NCBI GenBank assembly: GCA_935421135.1
Contig: OW285189.1
Location: forward strand, 16,079,072-16,143,071
DNA length: 64,000 nt
Direction of reading: 5' to 3'
Origin: Bugulina stolonifera
Taxonomy: Eukaryota > Bryozoa > Gymnolaemata > Cheilostomatida > Bugulidae
Shown here: positions 1-13,295 of the stretch, piece by piece
How positions within the stretch are numbered: position 1 is the stretch's first letter
Layout of the letters: the number at the start of each line of letters is the position of its first letter
The notes under the pieces: generated by a model
The model's input: the letters and a program-made list of their open reading frames with translations, nothing else
The model's database searches: none
What the model was told of the DNA's origin: nothing
Made by a program: the position numbers and the translations under genes

Positions 1-351
1 TCTTTCCATTGCTTCTATACAACTTGGTTGTCCCTGCAAGCATAATTCAGGCTGCTGCAAACTTCTGTGAAACAATATATGTTTCTCGAATTTTCTTTAT
101 GAACAATATTTACATGTACATGATGTGTATTGGAAAATATTATGATGGGTCTAAAACACTATATTGGACTGCATTAGAACTATGCTATCTGAATTTACAT
201 GCAGCAAATAACTACAGTCACACATATTGTGTGGGAGACTGGGATCCTAACTACAAGTTTTAGTTGTAGTAAAAGGGTAAAAAGCCTTTTTCATACTGAA
301 TCAGCTGTTAGATTTTACCATTGAACAGGAAATGGTTTTTCAATAGAGATA
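1..351. other. 3' flank, no gene seen
   Basis: AT-rich sequence downstream of the minus-strand gene that ends at 352. One 84-codon open frame occurs here, but its composition is low complexity and it has no recognisable domain. I see no exon, repeat or RNA gene. Confidence 0.5.
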
Positions 352-2247
352 TTATAATGGTAATATTGTGTTTTTGTTAACTAACTCTCTGCAGATGGAG
401 CCAAGCTGACTACCAAAGTTGGTAGGGCAGCAGATGTATCCCACAGGGCACTGTCTCTTACGGCTACACTCTTCTCCAACGTTCTGTGGCCCTGCTGGAG
501 GAAGTCCACATCTGGGAGGGAAAGCTGGAATCTTGTTAAGTCTACAGAATACATGTACATTGGGATATATGACCACACGCTAGAGTGTAGACTAGTAGAT
601 GTAAGTGAATACCCTTGCATGTATATGTAGACTTAGGTCCACAAATGGGAATATAGTCAGTATATTAATATACCAGCTATACAGAGTAGATCACCAAATA
701 CATGGGATTTATGTGCAGGCATACACACAAGTAAATCCTGACTGATTGGTCAATTCCTTAGGGCTGTGCCATAGATACACTGTATAATATTCCAATGTAC
801 GGGTATATTATTATATTATTATATTATATCCATAGGCTGTATGTACCATGTGGACCCCACAACACACTGCACCTATCCTAACACATTATGTATGCCTGTA
901 CGTAAATCAGGAGTTGCCCTACCTCATTCCTCTCATACAGTTCATAGAGTTAGTTCTATAAGATTTGCAGCACAGATCTCCTGGGTGGCACTCGGCTTTA
1001 GAGATACAGTTAGGTCCTAAGGCTCCTGTTGGGTCCATACTGTTGGGACACCTTGCAGCGGGTGATGGTGGACGAGAGTCTAACAATAATATTACATAAT
1101 GCATATTACATAATACAATATTTTATAAGAAACAATTCCAAATGACATGCACCCACATCGATCACTCTAAATTTAGATGTGTACTGTAATTCAGTTTAAT
1201 AATCAATAACAAAACGTGACGCATTATTATGTTTTTGTTTAATCCTAATATATGTCATGTATATCTATGCATCATCATCAGAGGAATGACAATGATCTAT
1301 AGATATACATGTACATGAAATATTAGGATTGAATGAAATTGTAAAAATGTGTCTCATTTTGTTATTAATTATTAAAATACTCGCTCACAATATTTTTCAA
1401 TAATACAGTTTCTTGCTTATATCACCTGTATGTATGATTATTTAGACTCACTGCATCTGCTGGTAGGACAGCCTCTCATAGTTCTGTATCCATACTGACA
1501 GAATACCGTGTTGTCAAATGGTCGGCAATTAGCTACAGCAACACAACAGACAGTTATGATAGTGTCCCATTATAACAATATGTACAATGTATATGATAGT
1601 TTTGTTATAATACATGTAAATCAAGTATGTAAGAATTATTATAAATTTAAATAATTGTAAATATACAGTGTTACTGGAATTTCTTATTCAACCTACCACA
1701 CTGGCATGTTTGTAGCTCACAGCCACAGCTGTCTTTAACGAAACCTTGATGGCAAGAGTAAGGTGTCTGGCCTGGCTGAAAATGACCACACTGACTGACA
1801 GGGCAACCGCCTGGACCTGGGCATCCCATATCTTTGAAAATTAGAAATACATTTAATCAACCACAATCAACACACATTGGCATATATTTGAGATCACATA
1901 CCCACTACACTGTACAAGTCCCATTAGTATTTCACCTGTAAAACTATGGTATATTCGCACTGATTAATGTTTTTTTAGTTCTAAGGTTACAAATTTTTAA
2001 TGGTTCACAATGCAATGTTACAATTATAGATTATATATATACATTGTAGGTATCCTTTAATTTAATGATGCTCCCCAAGCACTAAAGTCAAATATCCACT
2101 TATAAATAGAGATGATTATAACAAACTTGATCGTTTGTTGTTGTCTTGTTGTGAAGTGTTGAGACTAGAGGCATTTCTCGACTTACCTTGTGACACAACG
2201 TAACACACCAACAGGGATGCGAGGAGAGCTGAGAGTAAAACCTTCAT
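352..2247 (-). CDS. secreted antistasin/WAP-like cysteine-rich protein, 5 exons
   Basis: Exons on the minus strand are 2187-2247, 1697-1831, 1452-1532, 923-1079 and 352-511. All have GT donors and AG acceptors and together give 594 nt, 197 residues. Exon 1 encodes a signal peptide (MKVLLSALLASLLVCYVVSQ). Exon 2 is an antistasin-like half domain with a GF-x2-D-x2-GC-x-C core ending in CQC. Exon 3 (81 nt) is a second half domain ending GCPTSRC. Exons 4 and 5 each carry a WAP-like C...C...CC...C arrangement (GDLCC, GYICC). Phases are 1-1-1-2, and the length modulo three closes exactly, which supports the model. Antistasin and WAP domains are usually extracellular serine-protease inhibitors; inhibition here is inferred. 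The architecture matches the 3' half of the gene at 47724-63603, including an identical 81-nt exon length, so the two are paralogues. Introns of roughly 0.3-0.4 kb hold nothing else recognised. Confidence 0.82.
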
Positions 2248-2297
2248 ACTGCTAATGGAGGATAATACTTTTCTGATGCTGTCTTGACTGCGTACCG

Positions 2298-2305
2298 CTT
2301 TTATA
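2298..2305 (-). promoter_or_regulatory. TATA box of the antistasin/WAP-like gene
   Basis: TATAAAAG read on the minus strand lies about 50 bp upstream of the ATG at 2247. Spacing leaves a short 5' UTR, as in the other small genes of this window. Confidence 0.6.
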
Positions 2306-5300
2306 CACCAGGAAGCAGTCAATAATCTGTTAGCCAATCATATGTTACTGCATTTATTTTACTGGAAAGTTGTGGGAGTTGTCTAACAGAGAAAGTGCTT
2401 CCCTGTACCAGGTTGACTCATGTGTTTATAGCAAGGTTGACATCTAGACAGAGGTTTTACATGTAGCGGTTTATGAAGCGTCTATTGTTTATGACTGTTC
2501 TGACAAGAAACATGGAAACCAATGACTGGTTCCGTCATCACAAGACAGCATCATGATTGACACTGACTTCCTACTACCTGTTGATGTCTAGAGAATAGGG
2601 CTGACAGTGTCGTATTCATATTGAGATAATAACAGATGAACTCCACTGGCTGAACCTACTGTCTTGTCACTTCTGGAGTTGGAGGATGGAGAATTGCATA
2701 CACAAGCTAAGAGTCACAAGCCATAATAATATTATTGTCTCTGTCCCATAACACTTGCATAAGAAATTGGACGGGAGGGAGGAAAATAAGGCATAACTTA
2801 ATTATAGTCATTCTCATCAGAGCTTGCTGGGTACCAAAATATATAAAATATTCAACTGAAACTACATGTCGGCTGTCAAGGCTGCGCTAAGGTCAATGAG
2901 GCGCAAGTCCTCATTTCCATCGAAACTTTGGTGCAATTTAAGACTGAAAAAGCAACATTAGCAAAATAATATTTTACGAACTACATAAAGATAGTGATAT
3001 AAAATGTACATGTATAACAGAGATCTTCTGGTCCCCAGTCAGTTTAAAAGATGCAGTAAGGACCCAAGGCTAATGTAGGTTCCTGGCAGCTGAAATATCT
3101 TTCTGAAAACTCTCTGCAAACTACAAGATATGCTACATCCTAGATATAAAGGGCTGCTACTTACCTCAGTTTTGTACCATCTTGGTATAAAGCATGTACA
3201 ATATATTCAATATGCAATATAAATACATGCACACATTTATACACTGTATATCATAAAAGCACTTTATGTACATGTATATCACTGTCGCATTTACAAGTAT
3301 TTCCATGTTCAAATTTCTGTTCGGTTCCATATTTGTTGGTAGCAGAAGTAAAGTAGTCTCTAAATACTGGTTCTATATCCATAAGTAGTCTGCTGGAGAC
3401 CATACGATATACATATATGTACAGTACAGTTGATGTACGTGCATCTGCCATAGCCCAAGTGTGTTTAGTATGTAAAAGTACTTCAGTTGGTAATAGTGCA
3501 TCTCTCAACTAATTTGTATTATTTTGTTTACAAAAGTGCAAGTTTAGAATAATTTTGCTAATCACATTAGCATGGTAGTTGTAGTTAGATTTAGATGGTG
3601 CACAATGACTTTATATCGTTTTGTACCCCCTCCCCTACCTCTACACAGCTTGCTAGGAATTAATTGCTTCACCATTGCCCTGTAATGAATTTAATACCAA
3701 TGTACCACTTTTTACTTTCTTTCCATTCATTGTTGGAGATGTCATCCCTTGACTAGTTGGACAATGAATGCATTTAATCCATCACTTCTATATAATAGAT
3801 ATTAATCATAGTGGACACTGGACACTTGTCTTTCTAGCCAATGTATTTTTTGCCAGTGAGGTACAGATACTTTAGCTAACATTCAGTTCTCCCACTGCCA
3901 AAAAGTACCTCTACTGTAGCAGTATTTATTAATTTTATTCCTCTGTTATCCATCTAAAAATAGAACTACTACGAAACTGGTAAATGCAAATTTAAAAAAA
4001 ATTATTTTAGAAAACAATCACCAACTTAATAATATATTCCTTTCAAAACTTCATAATTTATTCTGAAATAGATAAAATACCAGTTTTAAATTTCAACACA
4101 ATTTACAAGGCATTTTGCAACACTTTCGCCTGCCAAAATGGCATGTTATTATTTTGTTGAGAATATTCAATCCTGTTCAATGTAGGTTGGAATAGAGCTA
4201 CATGATGCACCGTGTTACAACGTCTCTGTAGTATTAGAACTGAGTCTCAAAGAGGTAATACTGTTACAAAAGCAGCTCCATATGCAGGAACTCTAATTAT
4301 ATGTGAAGTGAATCCTCATTGCTATACATTGTATTGTATAATATGCATTGGGTAGTTTGTTCTACACTTGAGTCCTAACACAAACACAAGTATCTACAGC
4401 ATATTATGTATACCTATGTACAGCATTTCTGTTTGTGTGCTACCATATCTACACCATATCTATTCTGTTTGTGTGTACCATATCTACACCAAAAAATTAC
4501 CAGTTTTTTTTCCCCATAATTAATCCCAGACAAGAAAGCTAGGGTCTGAAGAGGTCAGCATTTTTTTTAATTTGGGGTAGAGAAGAGGGACAAGGTAGCA
4601 CTGGATCATCATGCAGTTCAATGCTCTTCCTAACACCACCACATGGAAATTTAGAACCCTAACCTTCAGGCCACTGGCTATTCCTTACCAATGTACCAGA
4701 TCTACATGTGTACGTGTATAGAATGCATCAGTTCTGTAATGTATGGTGAAGGGAGTACCTGAAGTAAATCAAAGACCAACAAAGTTCATAGTTAAACTTA
4801 TTTTAATTTTCTATGTCTTACTTCCTTCTCTGTCCCAATCATAGTGAAGTGTCTGGCATCATGTCAAAAGGTCTGCCAATACCTAACGAGTGAATAATTA
4901 CATGCCTAGCTCCACTAGAAACTTCCAAATTTTTGTCAGTTTTGGCAGAAACAGATCAACACATTTCAACATCATTTCAAGTTTTCTGGTTTGAAAACTT
5001 CACTCTTGCCACGGTTGAATAATGGTTAAAAATTAATGTCAAAATAATGTAAATTGTGTTTTTACAGTTTTTCATTATTTACTTGCCTCTGCTTCATTCT
5101 TTGTGGTGCATAGAACAAAAATTTCGCAATGTTTTGCCAAAACAGTGAAATATAATTAATTTTTTTCTATTATTATTTGAAATATTTTATTGCTTTTTAA
5201 CATACAGTTAAAAATTTATATCCTGGATATTTTAGTGTCAACAAGAAAGCAGCGTTACAATGTCACAGCTGGCATTGGTAGAGAATTTCAGATCAAGTAG

Positions 5301-5654
5301 TAAATCTAGTATACAAACTTATCTATCTAAAATTTCCATTCACTACTCTAGGAATAGAAATTACAGTATGTTAGTCTATCATGTTATTAGTTTGATGCGT
5401 ATTCATTGATTTTACAGTAGAAATAGTCATTTGTTATCAGGTTAGGGGTGTGGGTGAGATTAGCATTCATCTTGATAGTCCGGAGGACTGACATGTTGGA
5501 ACTCTTCCCTGCTATATGCTGTTATATGTCTAAAATAAAACCAAATAAAACTAAACATTAGGCTAGTAGTTGATTAATAAAATCTGTTAGTCTCTTCACA
5601 ACATACACAGAAGTTTCAGGCACATGTTAAGTTGCTCAAGAATTTTTCGGCCCA
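2306..5654. other. intergenic region, 3.3 kb
   Basis: AT-rich with many TACATGTA-type motifs. A short imperfect duplication of a CTGTTTGTGTG/ACCATATCTACACC phrase sits near 4430-4490. Open frames are short, low complexity and lack splice-supported cysteine modules. I see no gene, RNA or complete transposon. Confidence 0.45.
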
Positions 5655-5851
5655 TGACCGACACAGTCGTAAACACATAGGCCTGTACCAACTATAAAAT
5701 CATTATATTTGTGCAAGAAACCCAAGTGTGCCAATGAGCTAGGGATGGCTTTCTCCAACAAAGCAGAATCCTAGGTCCTAGGTCTTACAGCCTAGGCCAA
5801 ACCACCATCTTGAGAGTTTCATTTGCGGTCCAACAGATTTTGAAGACACTA
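5655..5851. repeat. diverged copy of a dispersed inverted-repeat element
   Basis: This stretch aligns by eye with 45843-46113. The best shared block is GTGTGCC-ATGAGCTAGGGATGG, and the right edge keeps a degraded GAAGACACT end. The terminal inverted repeats are no longer recognisable on the left. It is a decayed copy of the MITE-like family described at 45843. Confidence 0.5.
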
Positions 5852-6012
5852 TAAATACTATAGTTCCCTCATAGTTAGACTATTAGTTATACTACGGCAT
5901 CACTAGAAAAGCTCCAGTGTATAAACATGAATACATGTACATAATATACCCTTAATAATATCTACTATCTAAATGTTTGTGTGCAACGTACATGGATTAC
6001 TATACTATTTAC

Positions 6013-7038
6013 CTGCATTCGAGTTCTTTATACATGTCTTTCTCAAGCTATCAAATCTAAATCCAGGGTCACAGATGCATCTTGGGATACCAAAAGAAAC
6101 TATGCATATAGCATCACCACAGCTAATTCTATCACACGGTCCTTCAGCTGTATAATAAAGTCAATAATTTTGTTACAAATCTAATTCAGATCTTAATATT
6201 TCCATTCTCAGTACTACTCTGAAACTATTTACACTGATATCCATAATCAATCAGTAGAACGCCACGTTCCAAATTGTGTTTTTCTTTAATTTTGAGGAGA
6301 GTTTATGGTTATTAAACTATTCATGGAGATGAACAAACAATGAGCGGTGTGGATATATTTGCAGTCCAACTATTCTAAGACGGCACATTACGTATTTCAA
6401 CAAGGTCTAACCTAAGAAGCAAAATACACTGAGTTGCATCCGGCAAAATAAATCTAGGAAAACTGTTTTTTTCCATTTAGTAGATTTGTCCCCTCACTGA
6501 GACTGAGGACTTACCAATGAGTAGTCTAACACAAGTCCTTGAAATCTTGTTAAATACATAGCCATCTTCACATAGACATGTAGGCACACCGTTTGGGGCT
6601 ACACACTCCCCCCTTCCACACTCAGGAATATTGGTATTGCTGCAAGGATCTACTGCTACAATATCAGGTAGTATACAAAATTATGTATTTCACATCTCGC
6701 ACCATTATGTTTTTTATGTTTTTGTGTTTGAATACTTCAATTTTTCTAATAGTCCCAATTTTGGTTGTCTATATGTAATTCATAACCCTTCATTCCGGCT
6801 ATTATAGTGCATGTACATGTATTTCAGGAATAGATACATGTATATTGTACGTGCACTCTAGCTTGAATTCCTGTAGTTTTAGCCACATCAGTTACCAATG
6901 CACAAAGCCGTGTGTTAACTAGTGTAGTTGCTTGAGATAACTAAAGAATAAGACATAAAATTATCCAAACTTACGTTGTTGACCCATAATTCCATAGCAC
7001 AGAAAAGCTACAATAACAGTCGCAAGTTTATTCATCAT
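6013..7038 (-). CDS. secreted two-EGF-like-module protein, 3' end unresolved
   Basis: Minus-strand exons are 6975-7038 (signal peptide starting MMNKLATVIVAFLCYG), 6515-6655 and 6013-6147. Each internal exon is phase 1-1 and holds one six-cysteine EGF-like module. The first is unusual, with seven residues rather than four between cysteines 1 and 2 (DPCSNTNIPECGRGEC). The second begins GPCDRISCGDAIC, lacks the usual aspartate before the first cysteine and ends CIKNSNA. By analogy with the plus-strand paralogues, a tiny last exon with a stop should lie to the left of 6013. A weak candidate acceptor followed by a TAA occurs near 5880, but I do not regard it as settled. Role unknown; secretion is inferred from the signal peptide. 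Confidence 0.72.
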
Positions 7039-7099
7039 GCTGTCAGTATTACTATCACCAAGTAGCTACTACACGGTGATGTTGAACTAATGGTACATG

Positions 7100-7107
7100 T
7101 ATATATA
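7100..7107 (-). promoter_or_regulatory. TATA box of the minus-strand EGF gene
   Basis: TATATATA on the minus strand lies about 60 bp upstream of the ATG at 7038. Confidence 0.5.
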
Positions 7108-8605
7108 CCCCAACGTAGCGGTTAGCACTCTTCTACCCCAACAACTACACATCCATAACTGTGATGATTTAGGCTAATGTACCAGGATATTCATTTCCCC
7201 ATTCACCTAAACACCAGTTGCATGGTTTGGGTTCCATTATCCTCTGTAAGTGCATTTTCTTTCTAAACTTTACACAATTATAGGCCACATTTTAACATAA
7301 AAATATGCCAATCACGTTTCAACTGTCCAACTCGTATGAATCATAATGTGTGCAAACAAGCATAACATATACTTTTATAATGTGTATAATTATAGGTGCG
7401 GTCCACATAGCAAGTACACATCTAGTCTGTGAGTGTAAAATATGACAACTCCACATGCTTTGGATATTAGTGTAACAAAATATTTATATTTGTGAGTAGC
7501 CAAGAACATACATGTATTACATGATTGGACAAACACTATTTGTCTATTATCTTATAGCATCATTTATCTTTATCAGTGTAGCCACTCTTGGTGTAGGGAT
7601 ATGCATGCACTACCAGGGTTAATAATACATGACTGTAGTATTTAAAGTTGTCTTCTCCTTGAAATATTATTGCTACATTTACATGTATATTTGCAAATGT
7701 AGGTAAAAATTGACTTTTATAATATATTTGCCATGCACATAGTACACTGTACATATAACTATTATGTCGTTAAGATGATAAAACTAACTGTTATGATAAA
7801 CATCACGCTTTCACCCTAATCATATGGTTTCACAGCTCATCAACAAGTTATAGGACAAGGAAGTTTATTTCCTCAACTACAGAATTTTTGGCTTAATGGG
7901 TTGAATTGACTAATTGTTATGGTGTTGAATACAATCAGACATTTCCTCGTGTGTATAATCTTGTGTGCACTTGGATTGGTGCAAGAATCGTGTGCAAGAA
8001 AAACTTCCTCTCGCAAACAGTTGACTTAAAATCCTACTTTCAGGTTCCCTATGGCCAGGTTGGTGTTTTATTATAGCCTACATGTAATTGTAAACTAAAT
8101 TTGTTCATACAAATTTTACCAAACACATTGAGGAACTGTGCATTTTTCTTGGAAGGAAAAATTCAAAATTTAATAATTCTGTCAACTTGAATATGACAGG
8201 TGTAATAATTGATGAACGTACATGTACATGTTTATGTTTGTTGGTTTATACCAATGTGTTGAATAAAAATTAGCTTGATTTATTAGGTTTAGGGGTACTA
8301 TTTACTATAAATGGAAAACAATGTAATATATTGTACATGTAATTCATGTAAACATTGTAACGTTGACATTAATATAAGACAGTCAAATATTGAGGAAGAG
8401 GGAGACGACCCAATTGTTGAATATAATATCAGATGGAGTATTAGGCAAACAAATCGTATGTGTATTATGTGTATGTGTAGGTATACATGTACACTAATTT
8501 TATTATAATCTCTAAAGTATTGTCTATGTGACTAATTAAACGCTCCACACAGTGCAATGTGAAACCCGTGGCTGCTATTAGTTCAGATCCTGTCAACTAA
8601 AATGA
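7108..8605. other. intergenic region between divergent EGF genes
   Basis: About 1.5 kb between the divergently transcribed EGF genes at 6013-7038 and 8668-10026. AT-rich with scattered TACATGTA motifs. No supported exon or repeat family. Confidence 0.45.
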
Positions 8606-8613
8606 TATAAAAG
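8606..8613 (+). promoter_or_regulatory. TATA box
   Basis: TATAAAAG lies 55 bp before the ATG at 8668. The 5' UTR phrase ATCTACCAGTTGTAA just before the ATG recurs in front of the gene at 10973, indicating duplicated leaders. Confidence 0.65.
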
Positions 8614-8667
8614 TTGGCGGAATGAAGTCCGTTAGTCATAAAACAGAACCATCTACCAGTTGTAAGG

Positions 8668-10026
8668 ATGAAGTACATTATAGTAGCTGTAGCAGTAGCT
8701 GTATCTCTGTGTTATGCAGGTGAGAGAATAGAGATATACTTACATAGTCAATACATACTCATGAATAATTAGACATGTACACTGTATAATAGCTTGCTTA
8801 CACAACTTTAATGAAGTTTAGGCTTATACATGTTTTATAATTTACTGCAGTACTGCAAGAAGTGTTGGTGAACCAATGTTAAGCTGATCAATTTTGTGAA
8901 ATTCCAATGGGTTCTCCAATTTATACCGCATGTCAAAAGAGATATTCAAACAGTCAAACACCCATACAAGACATTTGTGATCTAGTCCAGTGGAAACACA
9001 GCTTGTTGTCACTTTCAGACTAGTCAGAAATACAGGCTATTTTCTCAGTTGTAGGACAAAGTATCTGACTGCTCATAAAGTGTTACTTTACAATAGAAAT
9101 ATTATAATAACATACTACAATAAAATTATTTTATTATGATATTACATTATATAACTACATGTAAATAGTATAAACATCTCTATTTGTAGAGCGAGATCCA
9201 TGTAGAAAGTTTGAGTGTGGGAAGGGTGTGTGCATTGCTCCTGATGACAGACCAAGATGCATTTGTGACAGAGGCTATGCGTATTATCCAATGGAACAAA
9301 CTTGTGTGCCAGTAGTCTGTAAGTTATAAAATACATACTAGATTAAACTGTACGTCACATAACCACACAGCACATACCAAGATATTATTGTTTACTCACT
9401 GCTATGATATCTCAAGAGGCACATGTTCTGTAATACATCTTCTCAGATCAGGGATTAAAAAGGGCAATTTGTTTCAGTAAGTTAAACAAGGTTACAAATT
9501 TTTAAGATCTTTGCTTGGCTAGCAGAGTTTTCTGCTCATGGAGTAAAAGGATAAGTGGAAAGAGAGAATACAACTTTCTTTCAGTAACTACCAACTTACT
9601 ATAATATGTTTTCATAGCTCGAGATCCATGTGTAAGATTTCACTGTGGTAACGGGAGGTGTATTAGGCCTGATGATCGGCCAAGATGTATATGTAACCCA
9701 GGCTATGTGTTTGATCCTTCTAAAGACTATGACAAGTGTGTGAAAGTCACCCAAGAAGGTTAGTGACATTTCGTTATGTTACTACATATTAAAAGATGGC
9801 TTCCTCTGCAGTATTACTATCATTACTAGACATCATGGTATCGCAGCAGTGCTATTGGTTTTTAGTTAAAAACTGTCATCACTGGTGATTACAAACACTT
9901 GGGAGTTGTCACCTCGATACCACAATAACTGTAAACATTGGGTCTCTGTACGAGTCAGTATCATGGTAGCACTAAATCACATGTTTGGGTTTGTGGATTA
10001 TTTTTGCTACCATTGTAGGAGTCTAA
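8668..10026 (+). CDS. secreted protein with two EGF-like modules, 109 aa
   Basis: Exons are 8668-8719, 9190-9318, 9618-9758 and 10019-10026. Exon 1 encodes the signal peptide MKYIIVAVAVAVSLCYA. Exons 2 and 3 each encode one EGF-like module with spacing C-x4-C-x4-C-x8-C-x-C-x12/14-C and the family signature DPC-x-FxCGxGxC-IxPDDRPRCIC. The last exon supplies only GA-GTC-TAA, giving a terminal G-V. Every junction is phase 1 and the total is 330 nt. Six-cysteine EGF-like folds are extracellular and often bind protein partners; the partner here is unknown. The module lacks an obvious calcium-binding EGF consensus. Confidence 0.85.
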
Positions 10027-10168
10027 CTGGAGGAGAGAGTCCATGCTCTGAACTCAAGAAGATGTTGATGTTGACCAGTGTCTCAATTATTATTCTTACT
10101 AGATCAAAATAACTATCTACATGTATATAATATTTTTTATATATAATATTTGATTTTGTTGCATATTT

Positions 10169-10174
10169 AATAAA
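10169..10174 (+). promoter_or_regulatory. polyadenylation signal AATAAA
   Basis: Canonical AATAAA about 145 bp after the stop codon at 10026. Confidence 0.5.
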
Positions 10175-10918
10175 GAAACACCATAGCTTCAACAATTACT
10201 TTAACCTACTAGACACTAATATAATAAGTATCTGTGTTGCAATAATACCATAGTTTAACAGAAGATGCAAGCTTAAATAATTTGAATTTATTTCTCAGCC
10301 ACCCACTGGCCCGGCTTCCTTACTAGCTTCCATATTTTGAAGTCCAGCACCAACTTAGTAAATATTTGTTGGACCAGCTAGTGCTTGTAGATCAACATCA
10401 GGATACAGAAAGCTGCATGTCCCAACCCCAGCCCTCAATCAGAAAGTACTAAGAGCACTACTAGTAATTCCTCCAACCACGAATCACCAGCACCACATTC
10501 ACATGTATATTAGCGCTGGAACTGTAGATCTAACAGACAAGATACAAAACTAGTTTAAGAATTTATTTTGTATGATTGTAAGTGAGCACCATGTGAGTGT
10601 TGAGATATTGTTCCAGCTACAGTATGTATGCACCTAACTTCTGTGACTGGATATAAAACAGGATATAACACTCTGTATGATGAGGAAACACATGATATGT
10701 TTCTGCATGTCTAATCCGTATACAATATATACTGTATATGGATATATTTTATTACCTAAAGTTTTGAAATACACTTTCAACCCTTCAGACATGTTTTTTC
10801 AAATTGTTGGTGTATTTCACAATCAAAATCGATATACATATAACACATCCCAGGTTGTAGTAGTGATGTAATAATATACACCCCTTCACCCATATCCTAC
10901 TTACCAAGGTGTAAAGTG
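10175..10918. other. intergenic, nothing recognised
   Basis: AT-rich spacer between two tandem EGF genes. Short open frames only, no cysteine module. Confidence 0.45.
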
Positions 10919-10925
10919 TATATAA
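10919..10925 (+). promoter_or_regulatory. TATA box
   Basis: TATATAA about 50 bp upstream of the ATG at 10973. It is followed by TCTGGT, a phrase also seen upstream of the gene at 18399. Confidence 0.5.
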
Positions 10926-10972
10926 TCTGGTATCTAGCCTACATACAACATAATCATCTACCAGTTGTAAAG

Positions 10973-12047
10973 ATGAAGTGCTTGGTAATAGCTGTAGTAG
11001 TAGTAGCTGTATCTCTGTGTCATGCACACACAGGTAAGTGTTCACATGAAATCATTCATAAACATACTTAGTGTGACCAAATCATCTTCCTTGGTTGATA
11101 TAATAAGAAGTACTATTACAGGTTTCTTACCGTTTCCCTCAAATATGACACAATTGTCATAAATAAATTTTGTGATATTTTTAGGTCGAAATCCTTGTAC
11201 CAAATTTGATTGTGGAAGGGGTGAGTGCATAGCCCCTCGTGATGTTCCAACATGTATATGTGACAGCGGCTATGGATATGATCCTGAGATACAAACATGC
11301 GTACAGATTATATGTAAGTTGCAATATGATATCAGCTATGAGATGCACATTTTATTATACATCATTACTTAGTTCAGTTCAGGTGAGATGCGGTGAGATG
11401 CAGTGAGAAGCAAACTCACTGGAGAATCACCTGCTTTTGCTGGGGAGCACCTGCTCTCACTGGGAAAAGAAACACTGTGACTTTGAACAGTTGTGGCAAA
11501 CTATGGATTTTGAAGGAATGAATTTATAATCTTCTCTGACTGATTTTACTCTTAATCCCAACTCTACACTTTAAACTCTGGCTAGTGGCCACAAGTACTC
11601 TGCAGCCTGTCACATGTGAGTATAATAAAATATAACTATTCTATCCATTTGTAGCTCTAGATCCATGTGCAGCATTTGATTGTGGCAATGGGCAGTGTAT
11701 TGCCACCTTTCCCGCAAATCAAGCTACTTGTGAATGTGACCCAGGCTTTAGATTTGATGCCTCTAGAAGAGTAGACAAATGTGTGTTTGTTCCAGGATCA
11801 GGTAAGCTATTGGTTTACTTGTGCTCTATCTCTGTGGTTTCTAGAAAGTTCTGAGGTTATCAGAGAAGTAATTAGTGTCATCAAGTAATCCCCAGATCTC
11901 ACTTTGGACAGGTCAGAGATGGGTGCCAAGTATTATCTCATATTCACATCATGATGATGCATTGCATTCATATAAAGTTATCTCTATTACTGTGTAGGTC
12001 CAATCTGATTGCATTACTCAGTTTTCTCTTGCATTGCAGAAGTCTAG
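10973..12047 (+). CDS. secreted protein with two EGF-like modules, 114 aa
   Basis: Exons are 10973-11033, 11185-11313, 11655-11801 and 12040-12047, all joined in phase 1 (345 nt). The signal peptide is MKCLVIAVVVVAVSLCHAHT. Module 1 begins NPCTKFDCGRGECIAPRD; module 2 begins DPCAAFDCGNGQCIATFP and has a longer spacer before cysteine 4, which makes this exon 147 nt. The last exon reads AA-GTC-TAG, so the protein ends in E-V. It is a tandem paralogue of the gene at 8668, with a shared 5' leader, signal peptide and C-terminal microexon. An imperfect GGTGAGATGC repeat lies in the intron around 11385. Biochemical role unknown. Confidence 0.85.
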
Positions 12048-13291
12048 CTGGAGAACAGATGCTCCTAAAGCTGATTCCTGATTGGTAGTCCAACACTCCA
12101 AGCCATCAATGTTTTGGGACATTCAAAAGTATAGAATATAGAATATACACACAAACATAATCATTTATATGAACCTAATACACTATAGTATTCTAAACAG
12201 TGATATGTTAAAAATATATATGGTAGCCATCTGCTAATTCCACACTTCTACACATTCAAGCCAGGTTAACACTTTTCCAGTCTCTCACTTTATTTTTATT
12301 TGAATGAAATAAAAGCTTTTTAAATAATGTACTCACAGTCAAATATAATCCATAGAACAGTTGCATCTAATGTACACATTTATTGTACAATAATATCCAA
12401 TAGAAACACTACATGGATACCATGCTTGAACTAATTTTTAAGACTTTGAACCAAGAAATATACTTTTACTTATCATTACTACCCCCAGTGAATGGAGATG
12501 AAATTATTACTTCTTGTTGTGATAGGTATCACAGTGATACCTCAGCTTTTCATTACAATTGCTGTAGAATAGCCAGAAGTTTAAGGTGCAATCAAACCAC
12601 TGGAAAAGATGGGAGAGGATGAGTTATTCAATAGGTTGATCAAGAGCAGAGTTGTTCCAATATGGTGGCAGTGGCCAGAAAAGAGCTACTCAGTTCACTT
12701 TCTTGGTTTTAATTTTATTAGTAATTGTGATTGTGATTGTGATTTATTGTTATAACAATAAATCACATAATGATAAGAATACAATGCTATGTAGAAATGC
12801 AGTGTTATGTAGAAATACAGTGTTATGAGAGAAATAAAAAAAATGCATGTAAGAGGTGTTCTGTTAGTACATTGTACATGCATTGTTGAAAGAAAAACTT
12901 ACATTCATTTCCAGGATACCATTATAAGAACATGTAAATACAATGTAATGCTAACTAAACAAATAAATATACACACCTTTTCTGTTAGTACAAGGTTTGA
13001 GCTGGAAATAGATATAAGTAATAAGTTGGTAATGAGTAAAATATAAGAGCATTAAATAGCTTTGGGTATCTTGCCAATATATATAGCTCTTATCTAGGAA
13101 GTGCAGTAGCACAACTTCTATACTGAGCCGATGTTTTGTAAACATTGTTTTCTTACCTTGGTTTTTATAGTAGGATCAGTTGATTATTTATTGGGCGGAG
13201 TTTGTAAGTATTAAAAAGAAAATACATGTACAAACAGTTGAGAATTTGAACGAGTTAAAATTGGTGTTGAGCAGAAGGCTTGGATATCAAC
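12048..13291. other. intergenic region left of the LTR element
   Basis: AT-rich. A 69-codon frame near 12413 holds a CC...CC pattern but has no splice sites, signal peptide or relative in the cluster, so I do not call it. A run of GTGATTGTGATTGTGATT simple repeat sits near 12720. Confidence 0.45.
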
Positions 13292-13295
13292 ATAT

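Noticed and set aside
12413..12622. Small cysteine-containing frame
   Set aside because: No signal peptide, splice sites or EGF spacing, and no relative elsewhere in the window.
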